A DNA stretch of 64,000 nt from Hyperoodon ampullatus (taxonomy: Eukaryota; Chordata; Mammalia; Artiodactyla; Ziphiidae): NCBI GenBank assembly GCA_949752795.1, contig CATKHW010000424.1:62001-126000 (forward strand), in the 5' to 3' direction. The position numbers were made by a program, and so were the translations under genes. Below are positions 53,712-64,000 of this stretch, one piece after another. The notes under the pieces were generated by a model, which had not been told where the DNA came from, searched no databases, and saw nothing but the letters and a program-made list of their open reading frames with translations. The number at the start of each line of letters is the position of its first letter. The stretch's first letter is position 1.

Positions 53712-56700
53712 ACTAGTGATGGAACATTGTGATATCAGTTGTGAGAGAGCATTTTGATGAGAAGTGCATGGTGCATTGTTATGACAAGGTTTATGGAGCA
53801 CTGTGATGACAAGGTTGTGGAGCACTGTGATGACAAGAGCATGATACATTGTGATGACATGGGTCATGGAGCACTGTGCTGAGAAGCGCATGGCGCTTTG
53901 TGATGACAAGGGTCATGGAGCATTGTGAAGAAAAGTTCATGGAGCATTGTGGTGACAAAGGTCACAGAGACTTCTGAGGACCAGGGCATGGACCACTGTG
54001 ATGTCAAAGGTCATGAAGCATTGTGATGAGTGGAGTCACGGAGCAATGTGATGACAGGGTTCATGGTGCATTGTGATGACAACGGCATGGAGCACTGTGA
54101 TGATAGGGGCATGGAGAATTGGTCTGACAACTTTCATGGATTATTGTGATGAGTGTAGGCATGGTGCATTGTGAAGACAAGGGCATGGAGCATTGTGATG
54201 ACAAGGGCATGGGTCATTGTGATGACAAGTTCATGGAGTATTGTGAAGACAGGTGTCAGGGAGCATTGTGATGACATATGTCATGGTCCATTGTGATGAC
54301 AAGGGCATGGAGAGTTGTGATGACAAAGTCAAGTGTATTGTGAAGACAGGTGTCAGGGAGCGTTTTATTGACATATGTCATGGTCCATTGTGATGACAAT
54401 GGCATGGAGCATTGTGATGCCAAGTGTCATGGAGGATTGTGATGACAAAGGTAATGGAGCATTGTGATGACAAGGGCTTGGAGCATTGTGATGACAAGGG
54501 TCATGGAGCATTTTGATGAGAAGAGCATGGAGCATTGTGATGACAAGGGCCATTGATAATTATGATGACAAGGTCGTGAAGCATTGTGATAAAAAACATA
54601 TGGAGCTTGCTATGACAGGGTTCATGGAGCATTGCGATGACAATTGCATGGAGAATTGTGATGACAAGATCATGTAACATTGTGATGAAAAGTGTCATGG
54701 ATCCTTGTGATGGCAATACCGTGGAGCACTGTCATGAGAAGACCATGTATAATTGTGATGACGAGCGTCATGGAGCACTGTAATGACAAGGGGCAAGGAG
54801 AATTTTGATGACAGGTGTCATGGAGCACTGTGATAGCAGGGGTCATGGAGCATTGTGATGACAGGTGTTATGGAGCATTCTGATGACAAGCTTGTGGAGT
54901 ATTGTGATGACAATGGCATGGAGCATTGTGATGCAAAGGGCATGGAGCATTGTGATGAAAAATGCATGGAGGCTTTTCATGAGAGTGTTCAAGGAGCATT
55001 CTGATGACAAGTGTCAGGGAGCATTGTGATGACAAGTGTATTGAGCATTGTGATGAAAAAGGTCGTGGAGCATTGTGAAGACAAGGGCATGGAGTATTGT
55101 GATGACAGGCATCCTGGAGTGTTGTGAAGACAAGTGTTATGGAACAATGTGATCACAATGATTTGGAACATTGTGATGACAGAGGTCATGGATCATTTTG
55201 ATTTCAAGGGGCATGGAGAATTGTAATGATAGGGTAATGGAGCATTGTGATGAGAAGTTCATGGAGCATTGGGCTGAAAATGTTCTTGGAGTATTGTTAT
55301 GAAAGGGGTCATGGAGCATTGTGATGACAAGGGAATGGAGCACTGTGATGACAAGGTCCTGGATCATTGTGATGAGAAGACAATGGAGCCTTGTGATGAC
55401 AAGTCTCATGGAGCATTCTGATGAAAAGGGGCATGGATCATTATGATGACAGTGGTCTTGGAGCATTGAGATGACAAGCTCATGGAGCATAGTGAGGAGA
55501 AGGCCATGGAGCATTCTAATGACATGCATAATGGAGCGTTTTGATGACCATGGCATGGAGCATTGAGATTAGAGTGGTCTTGGAGCATTGTGATGAAAAG
55601 GGCATGGATCATTGTGATGAAAATTGCATGGAGCCTTGTCATGAAAGGGTTCAAGGAGCATTCTGACGACAAGAGCCATGGAGCATTGTGATGACAAGTG
55701 TATTGAACATTGTGATGACAAAGATCATGGAGCATTGTGATGAGAAGACCATGGATAATTGTGATGACCAGAGTCATGGGGCATTGTGATGACAAGTGTT
55801 ATGGAACATTGTGATCACAAGGGTTTGGAGCATTGTGATGACAGAGGTCATGGAGCATTTTAATTTCATTGTGATGAGAATAGTATGAAGCATTTTGATG
55901 ATGGGCATGGTGCATTGTTATGACAGGGTTCATGGAACATTGAGATGAAAAGGGGCAGGGAGCATGGTCATTACAGGAGTCTTGGAGCATTGTGATGACA
56001 AAGGTATGGAGCATCGTGAATGAGAAGGCCATGGAGCATTCTGATTACATGTGTCATGGATCTTTGTGAGACATGGGTATGGAGAATTGTGATTACATTG
56101 TCTTGGAGCATTGTGATGAAAAGTGTCATGGAGTCTTGTGATGACAAGGTCGTGGAACCTTGTGTGGGCAGGTGTCATGGAGCAGTGTATTGACAGTGGT
56201 AATGGTGCGTTGTGATGACAAGGGCATGGTGAATTCGTCTGAAAAGTTTCATGGATTATTGTGATGACAAGGGCACGGAACTCTTTGATACATGGGTCAT
56301 GGTGGATTGTAATGACAATGGCATTTAGCATTGTGATGAGAAGGGCATCAAGCATTGGGATCACAAGCGTCATGGAGCTTTGTGATGACAAGGGCATGGA
56401 GCAATGTGATGAGAGGCTTCATGGAGCATTGTGATGACAATGGCATGGAGCATTGTGATGCCAAGGGTCATGGAGCTTTGTGATGACAAAGCTCATGGAG
56501 CATTTTGATGACAAGGTCGAAGTGCGTTGTGATGAGAAGGGCAGGGAGCATTGTGATAACAGGGTCTTAGAGCAATTTGATGAAAAAGGTCATGGAACAT
56601 TTTGATGAGAGTGGTTATGGAAAATTGTGGTGTCAGGGGTCATGGAGCATTGTGATGAAAAGGGTATTGGAGTATTTTGATGACAGGGTTTATGGAACAT

Positions 56701-56805
56701 TGTGATGTCAAGGGTCATGGAGAATTTAATGATAAGTGCTTGTAGCATTGTGATGATAGGGGTCATGGAACATTGTGATGACAGGGGTGAGGGAGTATTG
56801 TGAAG
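53712..56805 (+). repeat. HOR segment, among the most complete (3.1 kb)
   Basis: A (ACTAGT at 53712), L 53935-54050, I 54110-54250, C 54265 and again 54365-54480, D 54545-54790, E 54880-55210 (AAGCTT at 54888), G 55250-55420, H 55620-55850, B 55860-55970, K 56235-56430 and J 56540-56740. W and F are missing. The extra C start is a local duplication of about 100 bp. Confidence 0.82.
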
Positions 56806-58556
56806 ACTAGTGATGGAACATTGTGATATCAGTGGTGAGAGAGCATTTTGATGAGAAGTGCATGGAGCATTGTGACGACACGGTTTATGGAGCATTGTGG
56901 TGACAAGGATGTGGAGCATTGAGATGACATGTGTCAAAAAGCATTGTGCTGAAAAGCGCATGGAGCATTGTGATGACAAGTGTCATGGATCATTGTGCTG
57001 ACAAAGGCATGGTGCATTTTGATGACAAGGGTCACAGAGCATTGTGGTGAATATTTCAGGGAGCATTGTGGTGACAAAAGTCACAGAGCCTTCTGTGACA
57101 AGGGCATGGACCATAGTGATGACAAAGGTCATAAAGCATTTTAATGACTGGAGTCACGGAGCATTGGGATGACAGGGGTCATGGAGCATTGTGATGACAG
57201 GTTTCATGGGGCATTGTGATGAGAAGGTCATGGAGCATTGGGCTGAGAATGTTCATCGAGTATTGTGATGACAGGGCTCATGTGGCATTTTGATGACAAG
57301 GGAATGGAGCATTGTGATGAAAAGGGCATGGAGCATGGTGATGAGAAGGCCATGAAGAATTCTGAAGTCATGTGTCATGAAGCTTTGTGATGAAAAGGGC
57401 ATGGAGCATTGTGATTACAGGGGTCTTGGAGCATTGTGAGGAAAAGGGCATGGGTCATTGTGATTAAAAAGGCATGGAGCCTTGTCATGACAGGGTTCAA
57501 GGAGCATACTGACGACAAGTGTCAGGGAGCATTGTGATGACAAGAGTATTGAGCATTGTGATGACAAAGGTCATGGAGTATTGTGAATAGAAGACCATGG
57601 ATAATTGTGATGATGAGCGTCATGGGGCGTTGTGATGACAAGTGTTATGGAACATTGTGATCACAAGGGTTTGGAGCATTGTGTTGACAGAGGTCATGGA
57701 GCATATTGATTTCATTTTGATGACAATTGCATGAAGCGTTATGATGATGGGCATGGTGCATTGTGATGACACGGTTCATGGAGCATTGGGATGAAAAGGG
57801 GCATGGAGCATTGTGATTACAGGGGTCTTGGAGCATTGTGATGATGAGGGCATGGAGCATCGTAAATGAGAAGGCCATGGAGCATTCTGATGACATGTGT
57901 CATGGAGCTTTGTGATGACAGAGGTAATGGAGAATTGTGATGATAAGGGCATTGAGCACTGGTCTGAAATATTTCATGGATTATTATGATGAGAGTGGGA
58001 ATGGAGCATTGTGATGACAAGGGCAGAGAACACTTTGATGCATGGGTCATGGAGGATTGTAATGACAAGTGCATGGAACACTGTGATGAGAAAGGCATCG
58101 AGCATTGGTATCACAAGCGTCATGGAGCTTTGTGATGACAAGGGCATGGAGCAATGTGATGAGAGGCTTCATGGAGCATTGTGATGACTATGGCATGGAG
58201 CGTTGTGATGCCAAGGGTCATGGAGCTTTGTGATGACAAAGGTCATGGAGCATTTTGATGACAAGGTCGTGGTGCATTGTGATGAGAAGTGCAGCGAGCA
58301 TTGTGATAATAGGTTCATGGAGCAATTTGATGAAAAAGGTCATGGAGCATTTTGATGAGAGTGGTTATGGAAAATTGTGATGACAGGGGTCATGGAGCAT
58401 TGAGATGAAATGGGTACTGTAGCATTTTGATGACACGGGTTATGGAACATTGTGATGGCAGGGGTCATGGGGCATTTTGATGATAAGTGCGTGTAGCATT
58501 GTGATGATAGGGGTCATGGAACATTGTGATGACAGCGGTGAGGGAATATTGTGAAG
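56806..58556 (+). repeat. HOR segment A-L-G-H-B-K-J (1.75 kb)
   Basis: A (ACTAGT at 56806), L 57045-57165, G 57230-57290, H 57480-57690, B 57705-57820, K 57960-58160 and J 58260-58460. It pairs with the next segment at an offset of 1,750-1,775 bp. Confidence 0.82.
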
Positions 58557-60351
58557 ACTAGCGATGGAATATTGTGATACCAGTGGTGAGAGGGCATTTT
58601 GATGAGAAGTGCATGGAACATTGTGATGACAAGGTTTATGGAGCATTGTGATGACTATGATGTGAAGCATTGTGATGACAAGTGCATGGTACATTGTGAT
58701 GCCATGGGTCAAGGAGCATTGTGATGACAAGCGCTTAGAGCATTGTGATGACAAGTGTCATGGATCATTGTGCTGACAAATGCATGGTGCATTGTGATGA
58801 CAAGGGTCACAGAGCATTGTGATGAAATGTTCATGGAGCATTGTGGTGACAAATGACACAGAGCTTTGTGTGAAAAGGGCATGGACCATTCTGATGACAA
58901 AAGTCATGAAGCATTGTGATGACTGTGGTCACGGACCATTGTGATGACAGGCGTCATGGAGCATTGTGATGACAGGATTCATGGGGCATTGTGATGAGAA
59001 GTTCATGGAGCATTGGGCTGAAAATATTCAAGGAGTATTGTGATGACAGGGGTCATGGGGCAATTTGATGAGAAGGGAAAGGAACATTGTGATGAAAAGG
59101 GAATGGAGCATGGTGATGAGAAGGCAATGGAGCATTCTGAAGACATATGTCATGAAACATTGTGATGACAAGGGCATGGAGCATTGTGATTACAGGAGAC
59201 TTGGAGCATTGTCAGGAAAAGGGCATGGATCTTTTTGATTAAAAAGGCATGGAGCCTTGTCATGACAGGTTTCAAGGAGCCTACTGACGACAAGTGTCAG
59301 GGAGCATGGTGATGACAAGTGTATTGAGCACTGTGATGACAAAGTTCATGGAGTATTGTGAATAGAAGGCCATGGATAATTGTGATGATGAGCGTCATGG
59401 GGCGTTGTGATGACAAGTGTTATGGAACAATGTGATCACAAGGGTTTGGAGCATTGTGATGACAGAGGTCATGGAGCATTTTGATTTCATTTTGATGACA
59501 ATAGCATGAAATATTATGATGATGGGCATGGTGCATTTTTATGACACGGTTCATGGAGCATTGAGATGAAAAGGGGCATGGAGCATTGTGATTACAGAGG
59601 TCTAGGAGAATTGTGATGACAAGGGCATGGAGCATCGTGAATGAGAAGGCCATGGAGCATTCTGATGACATGCTTCATGGAGCTTTGTGATGACAAGGAC
59701 ATGGAGCATTGTGATGACATGGGTTATGGAGCCTTGTGATGACAAGGCCATGGAACACTGTAATGGTAGGTGTCATGGAGCATTGTTATAACGGGTAATG
59801 GAGCATTTTGATGAGAAGGGCATGGAGCATTGGTCTGAAAAGTTTCATGGCTTATTGTGATGAGAGGGGGCATGGAGCATTGTGATGACAAGGGCACGGA
59901 ACACTGTGATACATGGGTCATGGCGGTTTTTAATGAAAGGGCATGGAGCATTGTGTTAAGAAGAGCATCGAGCATTGTGATGAAAAGCATCATGGAGCCT
60001 GTGATGACAATTGCATGGATCAATGTGATGAGAGTGTTCATGGAGCATTTTGATGACAATGGCATGGAGCATTGTGATGCCAAGTGTCATGGAGCTTTGT
60101 GATGACAAAGGTCATAGAGCATTTTGATGACAAGGGCGTGATGCACTGTGATGAGAAGGGCAGAGAGCATTGTGATGAAATGGTCATGGAGCAATTTGAT
60201 GAAAAGTGTCATGGGATATGTTGATGAAAGGGGTTATGGAACATTGTGAGGTCAGGGGTCATGGAGCATTATGATGAAAAGGGTCATGGAGCATTTTGAT
60301 GACAGGGGTCCTGGAACATTGTGATGAAAGGGGTGAGGGAGTATTGTGATG
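58557..60351 (+). repeat. HOR segment A-L-G-H-B-K-J, tandem copy (1.8 kb)
   Basis: A (hexamer changed to ACTAGC), L 58830-58935, G near 59000, H 59240-59470, B 59475-59590, K 59825-60040 and J 60140-60300. It has the same block content as the preceding segment and shares 'catcg(t/g)(a/g)aatgagaagg' after B. Confidence 0.82.
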
Positions 60352-62812
60352 ACTATTGATGGAACATTATGATATCCGTGGTGGGACAGCATTTTGATGG
60401 GAAGTGCATGGAGCATTGTGATGACAAGATTTATGGAGCACTGTGATGAAAAGGTTGTGGAGCACTGTGATGACAAGCGCATGGCGCATTGTGATGACAC
60501 AGGTCATGGGGCACTGTGCGGACAAGCGCATGGAGCATTGTGATGACAATGGTCATGGAGCATTGTGCTGACAAATGTATGGAGCATAGTGATGAAATGG
60601 GTTACAGAGCATTGTGATGAAAATTTCATGGAGCATTGTGGTGACAAATATCACAGAGCCTTTTGATGATGAAGGAATGAACCATTGTGTTGACAAAGGT
60701 CATAAAGCATTGTGATGACTGGAGTCACGGAGCATTGTGATGACAAGGTCCTGGAGCATTGTGATGAGAGGACGATGTAGCCTTATGATGACAATTCTCA
60801 TGGAGCATTCTGATGAAAACTGTCATAGAGCATTGTGATTACAGGGGTCTTGGATCCTTGTGATGACAAGGCAGTGGAACATTGTGATGGCAGGGGTCAT
60901 GGAGCATTGTTATGACATGGGCAATGGAGCATTGTGATTACAAGGGAATCGAGCATTTGGCTGAAAATTTTCAAGGATTATTGTGATGAGAGTTGGCATG
61001 GAGCATTGTGATGACAAGGGCATGGAACACTGTGATACATGGGTCATGGAGGATTTTAATGGCAAGGGCATGGAGCAATGTGATGAGAGGCACCATGGAG
61101 CATTGTGATGACAAGGCCAGAGAGCATTGTGATGACAAATGTCTTGGAGCATTTTGATGACAACATTCACAGATCATTGTGTTGTCAAGGGTCATGGAGC
61201 GTAGTGATGACACTGGTCATGGAGCATTGTGATGACAGGGGTCGTGGAGCATTGTGATAAGACGGTCATGGAGGATTGGGCTGAAAATGTTCATGGAGTA
61301 TTGTGATGACAGGGGTAATGGGGCATTGTGATGACAAGGGAATGGAGCATTGTGATGTCAAGGTCCTGGAGCATTGTGATGAGAAGACCATGGAGCCTGG
61401 TGATGACAAGTCTCATGGAGCATTCTGATGAAAAAGTGCATGGAGCATTGTGATTACAGGGGTCATGGAGCATTGTGATGACAAGGGCATGGAGCATTGT
61501 GATGCCAAGGGTCATGGAGCTTTGTGATGACAAAGTTCATGGAGCAATTTGATGACAAGGTCCTGGTGCATTGTGATGAGAAGGGCAGGGAGCATTGTGA
61601 TGACAGTGTCATGGAGCAATTTGATGAATAGGATCATGGAACATTTTGATGACAGTGGTTATGGAACATTGTTATGTCAGGGCTCATGGAGCATTGTGAT
61701 GAAAAGGGTCATGGAGCATTTTGATGGCAGGGGTTATGGAACATTGTGATGTCATGGTTCATGGAGCATTGTGATGATAAGATCATGTAGCATTTTCATG
61801 ACAGGGATCATGGAACATTGTGATGACAGGGGAGAGAGAGCATTTTGATGAGAAGTGCATGGAGCATTGTGATGACAATGTTTTTGGAGCACTGTAACGA
61901 CAAGGATGTTGAGCATTGTGATGACAAGCGCATGGCGCATTGTGATGACATGGGTTATGGAGCATTGTGCTGACAAGTGCATGGAGCATTGTGATGACAA
62001 GGGTCATGTAGCATTGTGCTGACAAAGGCATGGAGCATGGTGATGACAAGGATCACAGAGCATTGTGATGAAAAGTTCATGGAGCCTTGTGTGACGAGGA
62101 CATGGACCACTGTGATGACAAATGTCATGAAGCCTTGTGATGACTGGAATCACAGAGCATTGAGATGACAGGGGTCTTGGAGCACTGTGATGACAAGGAC
62201 ATGGAGCATTGTGATGAGAAGGCCATGGAGCATTCTGATGACATGCATCATGGAGCTTTGTGATTAAGGTTATGGAGCATTGTGATTACACGCGTCTTGG
62301 AGCATTGTGATGAAAATGGTATGGATCATTGTGATGAAAAAGGAATGGAGCCTTGTCATGACAGGGTTCAAGGAGCATACTGATGAAAAGTGTCAGGGAG
62401 CATTGTGATGACAAGTGTATTGAGCATTGTGATGACAAAGTTCATGGAACACTGTGATGAGAAGGCCATGGATAATTGTGATGATGAGTGTCATGGTGCA
62501 TTGTGATGACAATGGTTATGGAACATTGTGATCACAAGGGTTCTTAGCATTTTGATGACAGAGGTCATGGAGCATATTGATTTCATTGTGATGACAATAG
62601 CATGAAGCATGATGACGATGGACATGGTGCATTTTGATGACAGGGTCATGGAGCAATTTGATGAAAAGTGTCATGGAACATTTTGATGACAGTGGTTATG
62701 GAACATTTTGATATCAGGGGTCATGGAGCATTGTGATGATAAGGGCATGTAGCATTTTGATGACAGAGGTCATGGAAAATTGTGATGAAAGTGTTGAGGC
62801 AGTATTGTGATG
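60352..62812 (+). repeat. HOR segment with a truncated inner A (2.46 kb)
   Basis: A (hexamer changed to ACTATT), L 60615-60730, G and K fragments (60740-61080), F near 61160, G 61270-61430, J 61555-61780, an A block lacking its first part (61825-61900), L 62060-62155, H 62340-62560, a truncated B (62570-62640) and J. The inner truncated A marks a second, deleted unit. Confidence 0.76.
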
Positions 62813-63842
62813 ACTAGTGATGGAACATTGTGATATCAGTGCTGAGAGAGCATTTTGATGAGAAGTGCCTGGAGCATTGTGATAACAAAGTTTATGGAGC
62901 ATTGTGATGACAAGATTTATGGGGCATTGTGATGACAAGGCTGTGGAGAATTGTGATGACAAGTGCATGGCGCATTTGATGACATGGATCATGGAGCATT
63001 GTGCTGAGAACCGAATGGAGCATTGTGAAGACAAGAATCATGGAGCCTTGTGCTGACAAAAGCATGGAACATTGTGATGACAACGATCACAGAGCATTGT
63101 GATGAAAAATTCATGGAGCATTGTGGTGACAATGGTCACAGAGCGTTGTGATGACGAGGGCATGGAGCATTGTGATGAAAAAGGTCATGAAGCATTGTGA
63201 TGACTGGAGTCACGGAGCATTGTGATGACAAGGGTATGGAGCATTGTGATGACAGGGGCATGGTTCATTGTTCTGACAAGTTTCATGGTTTATTGTGATG
63301 ACAGTGGGGATGGCACATTCTGATGACAAGGTCATGGAGCATTGTGATGAGAAGATCATGGAGTACTGTGAAGAGAGGGGTCAGGGAGCATTGTGATGAC
63401 ATATGTCATGGTCCATTTTGATGACAATGGCATGGAGCATTTTGATGCCAAGTGTCATGGAGGAATGTGATGACAAAGTTAATGGAGCATTGTGATGACA
63501 GGGGTTTGGAGCATTGTGAGGACAAGGGTCATGGAGCATTTTGATGACAAGGGCATGGAGGATTGTGATGACAAGGGCCATTGAGAATTCTGATGACAAG
63601 TTCGTGAAGCATTGTGATGAAAAGGGTCATGGAGCATTTTGTGACAGGGATTATTGAACATTCTGATGTCAGGGGGCATGGAGCATTGTGAGGAAATGGG
63701 TCATGGAGCATATTGATGACAGGTGTTATGGAACATTGTGATGTCAGGGCTCATGGAGCATTGTGATTATAAGGGCATATAGCATTTGGATGACAGGGGT
63801 CATGGAACATTGTGATGACAGGGGTGAGGGAGTATTGTGATG
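62813..63842 (+). repeat. Short HOR segment A-L-I-C-J (1.03 kb)
   Basis: A (ACTAGT at 62813), L 63105-63220, I 63260-63380, C 63385-63510 (palindrome 63396-63409), a D remnant (63585-63615) and J 63640-63780. Confidence 0.8.
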
Positions 63843-64000
63843 ACTAGTGATGGAACACTGTGATATCATTGGTGAGAGAGCATTTTGATGAGAAGTGCAT
63901 GGAGCATTGTGATAACAAGTTTTATGGAGCATTTTGATGACAAGGATGTGGAGCATTGTGATGACAAGCACATGGCGCAATGTGATGACATGGGTTATGA
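63843..64000 (+). repeat. HOR segment, right-truncated (start of A)
   Basis: ACTAGT at 63843 and GATATC about 20 bp later open another unit, which continues beyond the window. Confidence 0.8.

Larger units (their letters stand above)
1..64000 (+). repeat. 24/25-bp tandem satellite array filling the window
   Basis: Every line consists of diverged copies of a 16-base core, GGAGCATTGTGATGAC, joined by 8- or 9-base junctions such as AAGGGCAT or AAGGGTCAT. Common core variants are CATTTTGATG and CATTCTGATG, and common junction variants are AAGTGTCAT, AGGGGTCAT, AAGCGCAT and AAGGTCAT. All copies lie in one orientation. No gene, RNA gene, mobile element or unique sequence interrupts it, and the array runs off both ends. 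The consensus with the AAGGGCAT junction has 9 G, 7 A, 5 T and 3 C, so the shown strand is purine- and G-rich throughout. What it does is unknown; structural heterochromatin is the default inference. The source looks eukaryotic, but the species is not recognisable. Confidence 0.97.

Noticed and set aside
1..64000. CRISPR array
   Set aside because: Repeats are directly adjacent with 8-9-base junctions that are themselves repeated variants. There are no unique spacers, and no cas genes are nearby.
1..64000. Telomeric repeats, tRNA/rRNA genes or transposon ends
   Set aside because: I saw no TTAGGG-type runs, no recognisable RNA-gene landmarks and no break in the repeat that could hold an inserted element with terminal repeats or target-site duplications.
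1..64000. G-quadruplex array
   Set aside because: G runs are mostly 2-4 bases and occur about once per 24 bp, so loops would be near 20 bases. Stable quadruplexes are unlikely.
1..64000. The 24-bp unit as two 12-bp half-repeats
   Set aside because: Aligning the two halves of the unit gives only scattered matches, not convincingly above chance.
1..64000. Coding minisatellite of a mucin- or silk-like protein
   Set aside because: Mixed 24- and 25-bp units break any frame within a few hundred bases, and unit-level changes show no sign of keeping one frame open.

Overview
The whole 64 kb is one uninterrupted tandem-repeat (satellite or giant minisatellite) array. I see no gene, RNA gene, transposon or non-repetitive stretch in it. 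The basic unit is a 16-base core, GGAGCATTGTGATGAC, followed by a variable junction of 8 bases (typically AAGGGCAT) or 9 bases (typically AAGGGTCAT). Units are therefore 24 or 25 bp, and dividing window length by period gives roughly 2,600 units (not counted). All copies point the same way; I saw no copy of the core in reverse complement. This suggests eukaryotic nuclear DNA, most likely heterochromatic (pericentromeric, subtelomeric or interstitial). The species cannot be told from the sequence, and no unique flank is present to place it on a chromosome.

Above the 24/25-bp level the array is a mosaic higher-order repeat (HOR). Variant units recur in a fixed order, which I label as blocks. 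A: ACTAGT then GATATC, 'gactagtgatgg'. L: 'gtggtgacaaaggtcacag' to 'gactggagtcacgg'. I: 'tttcatggattattgtgatg'. C: GACATATGTC, then 'gccaagtgtcatggagg'. D: 'ggccattgagaattttgatg' to 'gaccatggataattg'. E: 'gacaagcttgtggag', carrying AAGCTT, to 'tttgatttcaagg'. W: 'gcaatgtgaacccaagg'. F: 'gtcccggatcattgtgttg'. G: 'gggctgaaaatgttcatgg'. H: 'caaggagcatactgacgac'. B: 'tttgatttcattgtgatgac' then 'gaagcattatgatgatgg'. K: 'gtgatacatgggtcatgg' to 'caatgtgatgagagg'. J: 'gaacattgtgatgtcagggg'. Fuller units run A-L-I-C-D-E-W-F-G-H-B-K-J and back to A. Most copies have lost or repeated blocks. I cut the window at successive A blocks, giving about 30 segments from 0.17 to 4.7 kb, most often 1.7-2.7 kb.

Later duplications overlie this: a 3.3 kb tandem pair (24284-27580 and 27581-30727), a 2.7-2.8 kb pair (about 44.5-47.4 and 47.4-50.0 kb), triplets at 33.4-37.3 kb and 55.9-59.6 kb, and a 171-bp tandem copy at 29205-29375. 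Related variants also recur about 28 and 39 kb apart. This is the pattern expected of unequal exchange and conversion.

The many short open frames, almost all antisense, are a by-product of the repeat. A 24-bp unit is exactly 8 codons and is stop-free in all three antisense frames, so it reads as PLSSQCSM, LVITMLHA or CHHNAPCP. Each 25-bp unit shifts the frame, so predicted peptides hop among the three. The longest is only about 183 codons, and I annotate none as a gene. I found no convincing undescribed functional system. The most interesting points are the mosaic HOR architecture, the conserved palindrome in block C, the dyad symmetry of the unit and the coding mimicry.
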